Source: Bradyrhizobium sp. 149 (GTDB taxonomy: Bacteria; Pseudomonadota; Alphaproteobacteria; Rhizobiales; Xanthobacteraceae). Taken from it: a DNA stretch of 64,000 bases. The position numbers and the translations under genes were made by a program. Within the stretch, counting starts at the first letter, position 1, and each line of letters starts with the position of its first letter. The stretch covers positions 558,001 to 622,000 of the forward strand of contig NZ_JADPKK010000013.1 in the NCBI RefSeq assembly GCF_023073915.1, in the 5' to 3' direction. The notes under the pieces were generated by a model. It searched no databases and had not been told where the DNA came from. It saw nothing but the letters and a program-made list of their open reading frames with translations. Below, piece after piece: positions 1 to 8,504 of the stretch.

Positions 1-492
1 GTCGTGCTGACGCGCACAACCGATGTCAATGTCGGCATCACAGATCGCGCGCAGGTTGCGGCGAGTGAGCATGCACGGGCGTTTCTGTGCCTACATTTCA
101 ATGGCCTCGATGACACGACTATCAGCGGCGCGGAGACGTACTTTCGCGCGGCTAGCAACGGCAATCTCAATCTCCAAGCCGACATTAAGTTTGCGAACGC
201 CGTTCATGACGGCCTTATGGCCGGTATGCGGGCCGTCAATCCGACGGCCAAGGACCGCGGGGTGAAGCCTGATAGCGATTCGGGTCCTGGGTCATTGGGC
301 GTCCTCAATGACGCCGCATTGGGCAACACGCCCGCGAACCCGAGATGTGCCTCGGCGTATATCGAGGCCGAGTTCATATCGAATCCAAAGGTGGACAAGA
401 TCCTGATATCGGGCGCCGACGCCATCGCGAACAGGACGCAAGTGATGGCCTCCGTCGCGACGGCCATCCGTGAGTTTCTCGCCGGCGCATAG
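1..492 (+). CDS. N-acetylmuramoyl-L-alanine amidase, Amidase_3 family (5' truncated by window edge)
   Basis: Only the C-terminal part is present; the reading frame is open from base 1, so the true start lies outside the window. Zinc-dependent amidases of this family cut the amide bond between N-acetylmuramic acid and the stem peptide. The remnant shows the second half of the fold: an HFNG segment in CLHFNG matching the family's zinc-ligand motif SxHxN, and a glutamate in YIEAEFISNP matching the catalytic Glu before F-x-S-N. It ends 34 bp from the stop of convergent nasC. The gap holds no clear terminator. A phage-type endolysin origin cannot be excluded from the fragment alone. Confidence 0.7.
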   Translation, partial: VVLTRTTDVNVGITDRAQVAASEHARAFLCLHFNGLDDTTISGAETYFRAASNGNLNLQADIKFANAVHDGLMAGMRAVNPTAKDRGVKPDSDSGPGSLGVLNDAALGNTPANPRCASAYIEAEFISNPKVDKILISGADAIANRTQVMASVATAIREFLAGA

Positions 493-525
493 CAAGGAAA
501 CGAACCCTCTGCGTTCCCAGAGTCT

Positions 526-3231
526 CTACCCCGCCGCGCCCGCGAGCTTGGCCTGCTTCGCCGGCGCCATTTCGGTCGTCGCAATCAGGCGCTTCAGCTC
601 GGGGATGCAGGAGCCGCAATTGGTGCCGGCCTTGAGCTTTGCGCCGATCTCGGCGGCCGTGCGCGCGCCTGCCGCGATGGTGTCGCAGATGGTGCCGCGG
701 CCGACGCCGAAGCAGGCGCAGACGACGGGACCGGTCGAAGCCGCGCCCTCGCTGGACTTGCCGGACAGCAGCATGCGGCGCTGGTCGTCCGTGACATGGT
801 CGGCCACGAACAGGCTCTTCACCACCTCCCAGTCGCCGGCATCATGCGCTGGGCCGACGAACAGGCAGGTTTCGATGCGGTCACCCGCAAACGACGCCGC
901 GCGATAAACGCCGCCACCGAAGTCGCGATAGTCGGCGACGTCCTCGCCGGCGACGCCATCCAGCCAGGCCGGCCAACGCGACAGATCGGCGTTGTCGGCG
1001 AAGAGATAGCCGAAGCCGCCGGCGACCGTAACGCGGGTCCACATCAGGTTCGACGGCAGATCGAGCTGTTTGCGCGACAGCGCAAAGCCGCGGAAGACGT
1101 ATTCATGCGGCGAAATCGCAGCCGGCGTTGCCTTGGACTCCGGCTGTCCCGAGAACGGATCCGTGAACGGTGCGACCAGCGCACCGACACGACCGTGGGA
1201 GGCATTCATCGCACTCCAGTGGATCGGCGCGAACAGCGTGCCGCGCTGCTGGCGCTCGCTGACGACGACCTTCAGAATGCAATGACCGTAGTCGGTGGTG
1301 ATGCGGGCATAGCCGTCATGGACGATGCCGTATCTGCCGGCGTCATCGGGATGAATCTCGACGAACGGCTCGGGCAGATGCGCGCCGAGCCGCTGGCTCA
1401 GGCCGGTGCGCGTCATGGTGTGCCACTGGTCGCGAATGCGTCCCGTGTTGAGCCGTAAGGGCCGTGACGGCCCAGTCTCGCCGCGCAACGCCGGCACCTC
1501 CGGCGCGACGAAACGGCCCTTGCCGTCATTGGTGAAGAACCCGCCCTGCGCAAAGAACCGTTCGCCGGGCGCCTCGCCTTCGCGCGCGGGCCACTGCACG
1601 GGCTTCAAGGCATCGAAGGCCTCGTCGGACAGCGAGGTCAACGCTCCGATATCGAAATCGCGGCTGCCATCATTCTCGAACGCCGAGAGCGCGGCGTGCT
1701 CGCGAAAGATGTCGGCGGCCGATTTGTAGTTGAAGCTGTCGCCGAAGCCGAGGCGCCTTGCGGTCTCACTGAGAATCCACCAGTCCGGCCGCGCCTCGCC
1801 GGGCGCCGGCAGGAACGAGCGCTGGCGCGAGATGCGGCGCTCGGAGTTGGTCACGGTGCCCGACTTCTCGCCCCAGGCGAGCGCGGGCAGCAGCACGTGC
1901 GGTCCGGCATCGACCGTGTCGTTGGAGAGCACGTTCTCGGAGACCACGAACAGCTCGAGCTTCTTCAGCGCCTCGCGCACGAAGTCCGCGTCAGGCAGCG
2001 ACACCGCCGGATTGGTACCCATCACCCACAGCGCCTTGACCTCGCCGCGGCTGATGGCTTCGAACAACTGTACCGCCTTCAACCCTTCGTGGGTGGCGAT
2101 GCGCGGCGCCTTCCAGAACCGCCTGACACGGTCGATGTCCGGCGGCGTGAAGTTCATATGCGCGGCGAGCTGGTTGGCGAGGCCGCCGACCTCGCGGCCG
2201 CCCATCGCGTTGGGCTGGCCGGTGAGCGAGAACGGCGAAGCGCCGGGCTTGCCGATGCGCCCCGTGGCGAGATGGCAGTTCAGGATGGCGTTGACCTTGT
2301 CGGTGCCCTGCGCCGACTGGTTGACGCCTTGCGAATACAGCGTGACGACCCGTTCGGTGTCGCGGAACATCTTGAAGAACGTCGCAACGTCCTGTTCGGT
2401 GAGGCCCGTCGCCAGCGCGGTCGCGGTGACGCTGCCGGCGATGCTGCGTGCGCGCGCCAGTGCGTCGTCAAAGCCCGAGGTGTTTTGCGCGATGTAGTCC
2501 TGATCCAGGGCACCATTGTCGGCGAGGTGAACGAACAGGCCGGAGAACAGCGCCGTGTCGGTGCCGGGCTTGAGGCCGAGGAACAGGTCGACGTCGGTCG
2601 CCGTATCGGTGCGGCGCGGATCGATCACGATCATGCGGGCGCCGCGCTCCTGCCGGTTCTTCACCATGCGCTGGAACAGCACCGGATGGCACCAGGCGGC
2701 ATTCGAGCCGACGAACACCAGCAGATCGGCCTGGTCGAGATCCTCGTAGCAGCCGGGCACGGTGTCGGCGCCGAAGGCGCGGCGATGACCGGCGACCGAG
2801 GACGACATGCAGAGCCGCGAATTGGTGTCGACGTTCGCCGTGCCGACAAAGCCCTTCATCAGCTTGTTGGCGACATAATAGTCCTCGGTCAGCAGCTGGC
2901 CCGAGAGATAGAACGCGACCGCGTCGGCACCGTCGCGCGCGACGATGTGCTGCATGCGGTGGGCGACGTGGTCGAGCGCATCGCTCCAGGCGACGCGTTC
3001 GAGCACGCCCTTGCAGCGGATCATCGGATAGAGCAGCCGGCTTTCGAGCCCCACGGTCTCGCCGAGCGCCGAGCCCTTGGAGCACAGCCGGCCGAAATTG
3101 GCGGGATGATCGGGATCGCCCGCGATGGCCGCGCCACCCTTGCCGTCGGGCGTCGCCAGCACGCCGCAGCCGACGCCGCAATACGGACACGTCGTCTTGG
3201 TGGCGCGGAGCGTGGGATCGATCGCCGTCAT
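526..3231 (-). CDS. nasC: Assimilatory nitrate reductase catalytic subunit with C-terminal BFD-type [2Fe-2S] domain
   Basis: Reduces nitrate to nitrite in the cytoplasm with a bis-MGD molybdenum cofactor. The 901-residue protein begins with the [4Fe-4S] motif C15-x2-C18-x3-C22 and a fourth Cys in LCSKG, followed by molybdopterin oxidoreductase and dinucleotide-binding domains. Residues about 836-885 form a bacterioferritin-associated-ferredoxin-like module (C838, C840, C872, C875), a fusion common in NADH-linked assimilatory enzymes, where it relays electrons from a flavoprotein. It is the last gene of narK-bjgb-flp-nasC, 15 nt after flp, so the flp product is the probable electron donor. No signal peptide is seen, which separates it from periplasmic NapA. 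The name follows the B. japonicum cluster. Confidence 0.95.
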   Translation of the reverse strand: MTAIDPTLRATKTTCPYCGVGCGVLATPDGKGGAAIAGDPDHPANFGRLCSKGSALGETVGLESRLLYPMIRCKGVLERVAWSDALDHVAHRMQHIVARDGADAVAFYLSGQLLTEDYYVANKLMKGFVGTANVDTNSRLCMSSSVAGHRRAFGADTVPGCYEDLDQADLLVFVGSNAAWCHPVLFQRMVKNRQERGARMIVIDPRRTDTATDVDLFLGLKPGTDTALFSGLFVHLADNGALDQDYIAQNTSGFDDALARARSIAGSVTATALATGLTEQDVATFFKMFRDTERVVTLYSQGVNQSAQGTDKVNAILNCHLATGRIGKPGASPFSLTGQPNAMGGREVGGLANQLAAHMNFTPPDIDRVRRFWKAPRIATHEGLKAVQLFEAISRGEVKALWVMGTNPAVSLPDADFVREALKKLELFVVSENVLSNDTVDAGPHVLLPALAWGEKSGTVTNSERRISRQRSFLPAPGEARPDWWILSETARRLGFGDSFNYKSAADIFREHAALSAFENDGSRDFDIGALTSLSDEAFDALKPVQWPAREGEAPGERFFAQGGFFTNDGKGRFVAPEVPALRGETGPSRPLRLNTGRIRDQWHTMTRTGLSQRLGAHLPEPFVEIHPDDAGRYGIVHDGYARITTDYGHCILKVVVSERQQRGTLFAPIHWSAMNASHGRVGALVAPFTDPFSGQPESKATPAAISPHEYVFRGFALSRKQLDLPSNLMWTRVTVAGGFGYLFADNADLSRWPAWLDGVAGEDVADYRDFGGGVYRAASFAGDRIETCLFVGPAHDAGDWEVVKSLFVADHVTDDQRRMLLSGKSSEGAASTGPVVCACFGVGRGTICDTIAAGARTAAEIGAKLKAGTNCGSCIPELKRLIATTEMAPAKQAKLAGAAG

Positions 3232-3246
3232 ATCAAGCCGCCTCTA

Positions 3247-4464
3247 TCAAGCCGCTTTGGAAGGACGCGCGAGCGCGCGGCCGAACATCATGTCGGCGCG
3301 GATCGCCGCCACCTTGTCGCGGTTGCGGATCAGTTCGAGATACCAGAGCGCATCGACGGTATCGCCGATCAACAGGGCGCCGGTGAGCCGGCCCTCGGCG
3401 ATGACGAGCTTCTTGTAGGTGCCGCGCCTGCGATCGCTGAGCACGAGACTCTCGCTGCCCTCCCCGCCGATGAAGTCGCCGGCGGAGAACACGCTGACGC
3501 CCGACACCTTCAGATTGGTCGAGACCACGCTGCCATGATAGGCCGCAGACCGGCCGGCGAGATGCCGCGCCAGCACGCGCGCCTGCTCGTAGGCGGGCTC
3601 GACGAGGCCGTAGCAGGTGCCGCGATGCTCGGCGCATTCGCCGAGCGCGTAGATATCGGGTGACGCCGTCTGCATCTCGTCGTTGACGACGATGCCGCGG
3701 TTGACTGCGATGCCGGCGTCCTTTGCGAGCGCAACGTTGGGCCTGATGCCGGCCGCGAAGATCACGGCATCGGCCTCGATGCGACTGCCGTCGGCAAGCT
3801 CGACCCCTTCGACATGGCCCTCGCCATGGATGCGGGCCGTGGATGCATTGAGCAGGATGCGAATGCCCTTGCGCTCGACCAGCGTCTTGAGCAGGTCGGC
3901 GGCGGGCGCATCGAGCTGGCGCTCCATCAGCCGGTCCATCAGGTGCAGCAGCGTCACGGGCGCTCCGGCCTTGGCGAGGCCGTAAGCCGCTTCGAGTCCG
4001 AGCAGACCGCCGCCGACCACGACGACGCGCTTCCTGGCGGCCGCGAGCGTCAGCAGCAGATCGACGTCGCGGGTGTCGCGGAAGGTGTGCACGCCAGCGA
4101 GATCGGCGCCCGGCACGTTGAGCCGCAGCGGCGTCGAGCCGACGGCGAGCACGAGCTTGGAATATTCCATGCTCTCTTCGCCTTCGATCTTGAGCTCGCG
4201 TCGGCCGGTGTCGATCTCGGTAACGCGATAGCCGTAGCGCACCGTGACGCCGCGATGGCGCCACCAGTCGGCAGGCCGCAGCTCGATCTCGTGCGAGCCG
4301 GTCTCCCCCGCAAGCACGGAGGAGAGCAAAACGCGGTTATAAGCGAGCCGCGGCTCTTCGCCGATCACGGCGACCGCGTAGCGGCCGAGCGCGGTCTTGG
4401 CGAGCTCGTCGACCAGACGCGCGGCCGCCATACCGTTACCGACGATGACCAGCGGTTCACTCAC
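3247..4464 (-). CDS. flp: FAD/NAD(P)H-binding oxidoreductase, electron donor of the nitrate/NO system
   Basis: A 405-residue flavoprotein of the NirB/rubredoxin-reductase type. The N-terminus has an FAD-binding glycine motif (VGNGMAAARLVDEL), and residues around 140-160 carry the second, NAD(P)H-binding motif VVVVGGGLLGLEAA. It lacks the haem and Fe-S domains of full NirB, so it is a stand-alone reductase. The start is a GTG with AGGAG seven bases upstream; an ATG slightly upstream is out of frame. It lies 10 nt after the haemoglobin gene and 15 nt before nasC. In B. japonicum the equivalent protein was proposed to pass electrons from NADH to NasC and to the haemoglobin; that role is inferred here from synteny. 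Confidence 0.9.
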   Translation of the reverse strand: MSEPLVIVGNGMAAARLVDELAKTALGRYAVAVIGEEPRLAYNRVLLSSVLAGETGSHEIELRPADWWRHRGVTVRYGYRVTEIDTGRRELKIEGEESMEYSKLVLAVGSTPLRLNVPGADLAGVHTFRDTRDVDLLLTLAAARKRVVVVGGGLLGLEAAYGLAKAGAPVTLLHLMDRLMERQLDAPAADLLKTLVERKGIRILLNASTARIHGEGHVEGVELADGSRIEADAVIFAAGIRPNVALAKDAGIAVNRGIVVNDEMQTASPDIYALGECAEHRGTCYGLVEPAYEQARVLARHLAGRSAAYHGSVVSTNLKVSGVSVFSAGDFIGGEGSESLVLSDRRRGTYKKLVIAEGRLTGALLIGDTVDALWYLELIRNRDKVAAIRADMMFGRALARPSKAA

Positions 4465-4474
4465 GATGCATCTC

Positions 4475-4903
4475 CTATTCAGCGGCCTGCGACTGTGCGC
4501 CGTAGGCCTCGGAAATCATGTAGCCGGACAACACGCCGTAGACGTCGGTCCAGGCCGTAGCGAGCTCCGGCGTCCAGGCTTCGCCGAGCCCCTTCTCCAG
4601 GGTCCACAGCAAGGTCGCGCCGACCACGGGGTAGTGTTCGGCCTTGGCGCCATAGGCGACGTGACGTTTGGCAAGTGCCGAGGCCGCGGGAAGAATCGAG
4701 TCCAGGCTCGACAGGCCACCGACGACGGCGGCGAGCATGCCCATCAGCTTCTTGCGCTGCTCGGTCATGTCCTCGGGAAACATAGCGCGCACGGACGGCG
4801 CCACCTCGAACAGGCGATCGTAGAACAGCACCGCGGCCTGCGCGGAAATCGGCGCGACCTTGGCAAAGCTCTGCTGGACGAGCGTGATCTGTTCCGGCGT
4901 CAT
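4475..4903 (-). CDS. bjgb: Single-domain bacterial haemoglobin (NO detoxification)
   Basis: A 142-residue globin related to the haem domain of flavohaemoglobins, without the reductase module. The proximal haem ligand should be H81 (AKRHVAYG), and the following HYPVVG segment is typical of the family. The start chosen here has AGGAGA six bases upstream; an ATG 42 bp further upstream has no ribosome site. Lying between narK and flp, it probably converts NO by-product of nitrite metabolism to nitrate, with the neighbouring flavoprotein re-reducing the haem. This is the role described for Bjgb in B. japonicum; the assignment rests on synteny and motif. Confidence 0.93.
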   Translation of the reverse strand: MTPEQITLVQQSFAKVAPISAQAAVLFYDRLFEVAPSVRAMFPEDMTEQRKKLMGMLAAVVGGLSSLDSILPAASALAKRHVAYGAKAEHYPVVGATLLWTLEKGLGEAWTPELATAWTDVYGVLSGYMISEAYGAQSQAAE

Positions 4904-4983
4904 GATGTTCTCCTGCCTGTTTCGGTTTGCCTTTGTCCGCGCCATTGCGGAGAAAGTTCATGGGTCAAACGTCATCAGCGAGA

Positions 4984-5007
4984 CTTCTCCCCGCGTACGG
5001 GGAGAAG
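4984..5007 (-). repeat. Perfect stem-loop between narK and bjgb
   Basis: Two 10-base arms (cttctccccg / cggggagaag) flank a 4-base loop in the 122-nt gap between narK and bjgb. There is no T-run after it on the minus strand, so it looks like an intercistronic mRNA stabilising or processing hairpin rather than a terminator. A related but imperfect hairpin with a ctccccgc core occurs at 32487-32510, which suggests a dispersed palindrome family. Confidence 0.6.
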
Positions 5008-5025
5008 CGACATTCGTGCCAAGTG

Positions 5026-6405
5026 TCACACGCGCGCGCCGGCGAGGCTTGACGCGCCTTCACCCTGCGGGCTGCGACGCAAATAGAACCACCAGGTTAG
5101 CGCGAGGCAGGAGGCGTAGAAGCCGAGATAGATCATGAGCGCGAGCTGCGGCCCTCCGGTCAGCGCGATCGACTTGCCGAACCCGGTCGGGATCAGATAG
5201 CCGCCGACGGCGCCGACCGCGCCGATGAAGCCGACCGCAGCACCGCTCTCGATGCTCGCCGTCTTCAAGGCGACCGCGCGCTCCGCATCGCCCTTGCCGC
5301 GCACCCTGAACAAATTCTGCTCGCGGAAGATCGAGGGGATCATGCGGTAGGTCGAACCGTTGCCGATGCCCGTCGTCACGAACAGGACCAGGAACATCGA
5401 CAGAAAGCCGATGAAATCCTTCTGCCCGACGAAGTAGAGCACGCCGACCGTGGCACCCGCCATCACGATGAAATTCCAGAACGTGATGACCGAGCCGCCG
5501 ATCTTGTCGGCAAGCAAGCCGCCGAGTGGCCGCGACAGCGAGCCGACCAGCGGCCCGAGGAACGCGATCGCAATCGTGACTTGCGGGAACTGGGTCTTGA
5601 TCAGCAGCGGAAATGCAGCCGAGTAGCCGATGAAGGAGCCGAACGTGCCGATATAGAGATACGCCATGATCCAGGTGTGCTTGCGCTTGACCACGGCGAG
5701 CTGGTTCTTGATCGACGACTTGGCCGTGGTCAAATTGTTCATGAAGAACACTGCGCCGAACACCGCGATCGCGATCGGCAGCACCCACATCAGGCCGGCG
5801 TTTTGCAGGAAGACGCCGTCGACGGGGCTTGCCTGGAACAGGTTGATGACGGCGAGCGTCATCAGGATCGGGGTCAACAGCTGCACGCTGGAGACACCGA
5901 TATTGCCGCCGGCGGCATTCAGGCCCAGCGCCCATCCCTTCATCCGGTCAGGAAAGAAGAAGGAGATATTGGTCATGCTGGAGGCAAAATTGCCGCCGCC
6001 GAGGCCGGCGGTCGAGGCAATCAGCAGCATCAGCCAGAACGGCGTGTCGGGCTGGCTCACGAAATAGGCGAGCGAGAGCGTCGGAATGAACAGGATCGCC
6101 GCACTGAAGATGGTCCAGTTGCGACCACCGAAGGTCGTCACCGCGAAGGTGTATGGAAAGCGCATCAACGCGCCGATCAGTCCGGGCACCGCGACGAGCT
6201 GGAACAGCTGGTCGGTGGTGTAGTGGAAGCCCGCCTGCGGCAGCTTGGTGGCGACGATGCTCCAGATCAGCCAGACCGAGAAGCCGATATGCTCGGCCAC
6301 GATCGACCAGATCAGGTTGCGCCGCGCGATAGTCTTGCCGGTCGCATTCCAGAACGCCTCATCTTCGGGGCGCCAGTCTGAAATCCAGTTTGGATTCTTC
6401 GTCAT
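5026..6405 (-). CDS. narK: NarK-type nitrate/nitrite transporter (MFS, NNP family)
   Basis: An integral membrane protein of 459 residues with about 12 hydrophobic segments. The nitrate signature of the NNP family is visible in LGGGNFASSMTNISFFFP, with a second glycine-rich stretch (TGIGNGSTYRMIP) in the C-terminal half. It moves nitrate in and/or nitrite out across the inner membrane. It opens the narK-bjgb-flp-nasC operon. The ATG is preceded by AAGGGA. Its 138-nt leader carries an ANTAR-type hairpin, and NtrC-like boxes lie upstream, so nitrate/nitrite and nitrogen-limitation control are both expected. Confidence 0.93.
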   Translation of the reverse strand: MTKNPNWISDWRPEDEAFWNATGKTIARRNLIWSIVAEHIGFSVWLIWSIVATKLPQAGFHYTTDQLFQLVAVPGLIGALMRFPYTFAVTTFGGRNWTIFSAAILFIPTLSLAYFVSQPDTPFWLMLLIASTAGLGGGNFASSMTNISFFFPDRMKGWALGLNAAGGNIGVSSVQLLTPILMTLAVINLFQASPVDGVFLQNAGLMWVLPIAIAVFGAVFFMNNLTTAKSSIKNQLAVVKRKHTWIMAYLYIGTFGSFIGYSAAFPLLIKTQFPQVTIAIAFLGPLVGSLSRPLGGLLADKIGGSVITFWNFIVMAGATVGVLYFVGQKDFIGFLSMFLVLFVTTGIGNGSTYRMIPSIFREQNLFRVRGKGDAERAVALKTASIESGAAVGFIGAVGAVGGYLIPTGFGKSIALTGGPQLALMIYLGFYASCLALTWWFYLRRSPQGEGASSLAGARV

Positions 6406-6429
6406 TGAGTATCCCTTCCAGGCTCACCG

Positions 6430-6466
6430 CTGCGTCGTTGCAGGCTCAGCCTCCGGCCACGGAGGC
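6430..6466 (-). promoter_or_regulatory. Leader hairpin(s) of narK with ANTAR/NasT-type hexaloop
   Basis: Read on the minus strand, 6443-6430 is CTGC-AACGAC-GCAG: a short stem closed by a six-base loop with A at position 1 and G at position 4, the signature of RNA targets of ANTAR antiterminators such as NasT and NasR. The 12-mer TGCAACGACGCA recurs exactly in the nrtA leader. A second, stronger hairpin just upstream (6466-6449, stem gcctcc/ggaggc, loop gtggcc) has G4 but not A1, so it is only a candidate first hairpin. The element ends about 25 nt before the narK start. Confidence 0.6.
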
Positions 6467-6549
6467 GCGCGCCGAGGCCAAGCCCCGGTGGCGAGTTCAC
6501 GATGCTGATTGATGATGTTGAGGGACGTCGTCGTTGGCGTCGCAGTTGG

Positions 6550-6569
6550 TATTTCAATTTCCGTGCCAA
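6550..6569 (-). promoter_or_regulatory. Sigma54-like promoter of the narK operon
   Basis: The minus strand reads TTGGCACG-N4-TTGAAATA. This matches the RpoN consensus TGGCACG-N4-TTGC except for the last base of the -12 dinucleotide (GA instead of GC). The nrtA leader has the same variant (TTGGCATG-N4-TTGAATA). The predicted transcription start is near 6543, leaving a leader of about 138 nt. The NtrC-like boxes lie 100-155 bp upstream, the usual distance for an enhancer. Confidence 0.55.
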
Positions 6570-6643
6570 CCGCGCGCATTCGGGAAATACAGGGAATTCA
6601 GAGACTTATTCGAACGGCCCGAAATTCTTGCAGGGCTCCATTC

Positions 6644-6696
6644 GCACGCAAATTTTGCGATTCGCTCAATCCTTGTGCGCCGCACAAGGATTGAGC
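6644..6696. promoter_or_regulatory. Three NtrC-like boxes upstream of narK, containing a 33-bp palindrome
   Basis: Three GCAC-N7-GTGC-type sites lie in line: GCAC-N7-TTGC (6644-6658), GCTC-N7-GTGC (6664-6678) and GCAC-N7-GAGC (6682-6696). Starts are 20 and 18 bp apart, exactly the spacing at 10097-10149 in front of nrtA. The second and third form a perfect palindrome (15-base arms, 3-base centre). On the minus strand this palindrome also follows the nrtC stop by about 45 bp and could act as a terminator, although no U-run follows. The rest of the 337-bp gap holds the promoter and leader listed separately. Confidence 0.65.
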
Positions 6697-6742
6697 TTGA
6701 TGTCTGTTATTTGTGCGAGCCGCGCATGTGTTAACGACGCGT

Positions 6743-7537
6743 TCACGCGGCTTCGACGAAGCGATGGCGCTCATAGAGAAATTCGAGCACGCGCTGCCGG
6801 CACTTTAGATAAGTGGCGTTGGTCGCGAGTTCGAGCCGCTTGCGCGGGCGTGCCAGCGGCACCTCCAGCACCTCGCCGATGCGCGCGCTTGGCCCGTTCG
6901 TCATCATGACGATGCGGTCGGACAGCAGCACCGCCTCGTCGACATCATGGGTGATCATCAAAATGGTGTTGCCGAGCTTCTGATGCAGCGCCATCACCGA
7001 GTCCTGCAAATGCGCGCGGGTCAGCGCGTCGAGCGCGCCGAAAGGCTCGTCGAGCAGCAACACTTTCGGCTCCATCGCGAGCGCGCGGGCGATGCCGACG
7101 CGCTGCTTCATGCCGCCGGAGATCTCCGATGGCCGCTTGTCCTTGGCATGAGCCATCTGCACGAGGTTGAGATTGTGCATCACCCAGGCGTCGCGTTCCG
7201 CCCGCTTCTTGGTTTTGGCGAAGACCTTGTCGACGCCGAGCCTGACGTTCTCGTACACGGTCAGCCACGGCAACAGGCTGTGGTTCTGGAACACCACCGC
7301 GCGATCCGGACCCGGAGAGTTCACCTCGCGGTTCTCCAGGAGCACGCCGCCGGTGGTGGCGACGGTCAATCCCGCGATGATGTTGAGCAGGGTCGACTTG
7401 CCGCAACCGGAATGGCCGATGATCGAGACGTATTCGCCCTTCTCGATGGTGAGACTGATATCCTTCAGCACCTCCGTGGAGGCATTGCCGCGGGTAAAAA
7501 TCTTGTCGATGTGGTCGAGCTTCAGATAAGCGGTCAT
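6743..7537 (-). CDS. nrtC: Nitrate ABC transporter, ATP-binding subunit
   Basis: A 264-residue ATPase with Walker A GHSGCGKST at residues 41-49, signature SGGMKQR and Walker B LLLDEPFGALDALTR. It powers nitrate (possibly nitrite or cyanate) uptake together with NrtA and NrtB. It is a short NrtD/SsuB-like ATPase without the binding-protein-like C-terminal domain of cyanobacterial NrtC, so the C name follows rhizobial usage. GAGGGG lies seven bases before ATG, and nrtB ends 11 nt upstream, so nrtABC is one transcript. The NtrC-like palindrome of the narK operon starts just past its stop codon. Confidence 0.92.
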   Translation of the reverse strand: MTAYLKLDHIDKIFTRGNASTEVLKDISLTIEKGEYVSIIGHSGCGKSTLLNIIAGLTVATTGGVLLENREVNSPGPDRAVVFQNHSLLPWLTVYENVRLGVDKVFAKTKKRAERDAWVMHNLNLVQMAHAKDKRPSEISGGMKQRVGIARALAMEPKVLLLDEPFGALDALTRAHLQDSVMALHQKLGNTILMITHDVDEAVLLSDRIVMMTNGPSARIGEVLEVPLARPRKRLELATNATYLKCRQRVLEFLYERHRFVEAA

Positions 7538-7548
7538 GTGCTTCCCCT

Positions 7549-8445
7549 CTAGTTCGGCGCGGTGCCGCGGGTGACGATCTTGCCGGCGCCCGCGATCAGG
7601 CGGTCGAGCACGAAACCGATGATGCCGACATAGAACAGCGCCAGGATGATCTCGCTGATGTGCGAGGAATTCCAGGCGTCCCAGATGAAGAAGCCGATCC
7701 CGACACCGCCGATCAGCATCTCGGCCGCAACGATGGCGAGCCAGGACAGGCCGATGCCGATGCGAAGCCCCGTGAAGATGTAGGGCGCCGCGGCCGGGAT
7801 CATGATCTTGGAGAAGAACTCGAGCGGATTGAGCTGCACCACGGCCGCGACGTTGCGGTAGTCCTGCGGGATGTTGCGGACGCCGACCGCGGTGTTGATG
7901 ATGATCGGCCAGACCGAAGTGATGAAGATAACGAAGATCGCCGAGGGCTGGCCGTCGCGGAACGCGGCGAGCGACAGCGGCAACCAGGCGAGCGGCGGGA
8001 TCGTGCGCAAGACCTGGAACAGCGGATCGAGCCCGCGCATGGCCCAGACCGACTGGCCGACCAGCACGCCGAGCGCGATACCGGCAATCGCCGAGAGCGA
8101 ATAGCCGAAGGCGACGCGCTGGAGGCTGGCGGAGAGATGCCAGAACAGACCCTTGTCGATGCCGCCATGGTCGAAGAAGGGATCGAAGATCAACTCCTTG
8201 GTGTCCTTGAAGACCTTTGACGGCGGCGGCAGGGCCGAGCCGGCGCGGCGGCAGACCAGCTCCCAGATCAGCGCCAGCAGCGCGACCACGACCAGCGGCG
8301 GGATCACGCGCACGGCGGTCTCCCGCGCCATGCGTGCGTAGGCCTCGGTGCGCGGCGGCCGCTTCGGCGTCATCGCGACAACAGGCGCGGCGACAGAAGC
8401 AGGCGCCGCGGTCTCAACCTCAATCTTGGTGGCAGGCATGTTCAT
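7549..8445 (-). CDS. nrtB: Nitrate ABC transporter, permease subunit
   Basis: A 298-residue inner-membrane permease of the binding-protein-dependent type. A hydrophilic N-terminal tail of about 45 residues precedes several membrane segments. The cytoplasmic EAA-like loop that docks on the ATPase is visible in PAAAPYIFTGLRIGIGLSW. The start ATG has GGAGAG nine bases upstream. It sits between nrtA and nrtC and completes a nitrate/sulfonate/taurine-class importer. Confidence 0.92.
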   Translation of the reverse strand: MNMPATKIEVETAAPASVAAPVVAMTPKRPPRTEAYARMARETAVRVIPPLVVVALLALIWELVCRRAGSALPPPSKVFKDTKELIFDPFFDHGGIDKGLFWHLSASLQRVAFGYSLSAIAGIALGVLVGQSVWAMRGLDPLFQVLRTIPPLAWLPLSLAAFRDGQPSAIFVIFITSVWPIIINTAVGVRNIPQDYRNVAAVVQLNPLEFFSKIMIPAAAPYIFTGLRIGIGLSWLAIVAAEMLIGGVGIGFFIWDAWNSSHISEIILALFYVGIIGFVLDRLIAGAGKIVTRGTAPN

Positions 8446-8475
8446 CGCAATATCTCTCCGGCTTCAAAAGACGAT

Positions 8476-8497
8476 GCGGCCGCCCTGGGGCGGCCGC
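8476..8497 (-). terminator. GC-rich stem-loop between nrtA and nrtB
   Basis: Nine-base perfect arms (gcggccgcc / ggcggccgc) around a four-base loop lie 8 nt after the nrtA stop. A weak T-run (tctttt) begins about 5 nt further along the minus strand. Such hairpins after a binding-protein gene often cause partial termination or protect the upstream mRNA, giving more binding protein than permease. It is leaky at most, because nrtB has no other visible promoter. Confidence 0.55.
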
Positions 8498-8504
8498 TGC
8501 TCCA

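Noticed and set aside
1696..3663. Long open frame of 655 codons on the plus strand opposite nasC and flp
   Set aside because: High-GC antisense shadow: arginine-, alanine- and glutamate-rich without domains, spanning two real genes on the other strand.
6664..6696. 33-bp palindrome read as the intrinsic terminator of nrtC
   Set aside because: No T-run follows on the minus strand, and its halves match NtrC-like boxes that recur with the same spacing at nrtA, where no gene ends.
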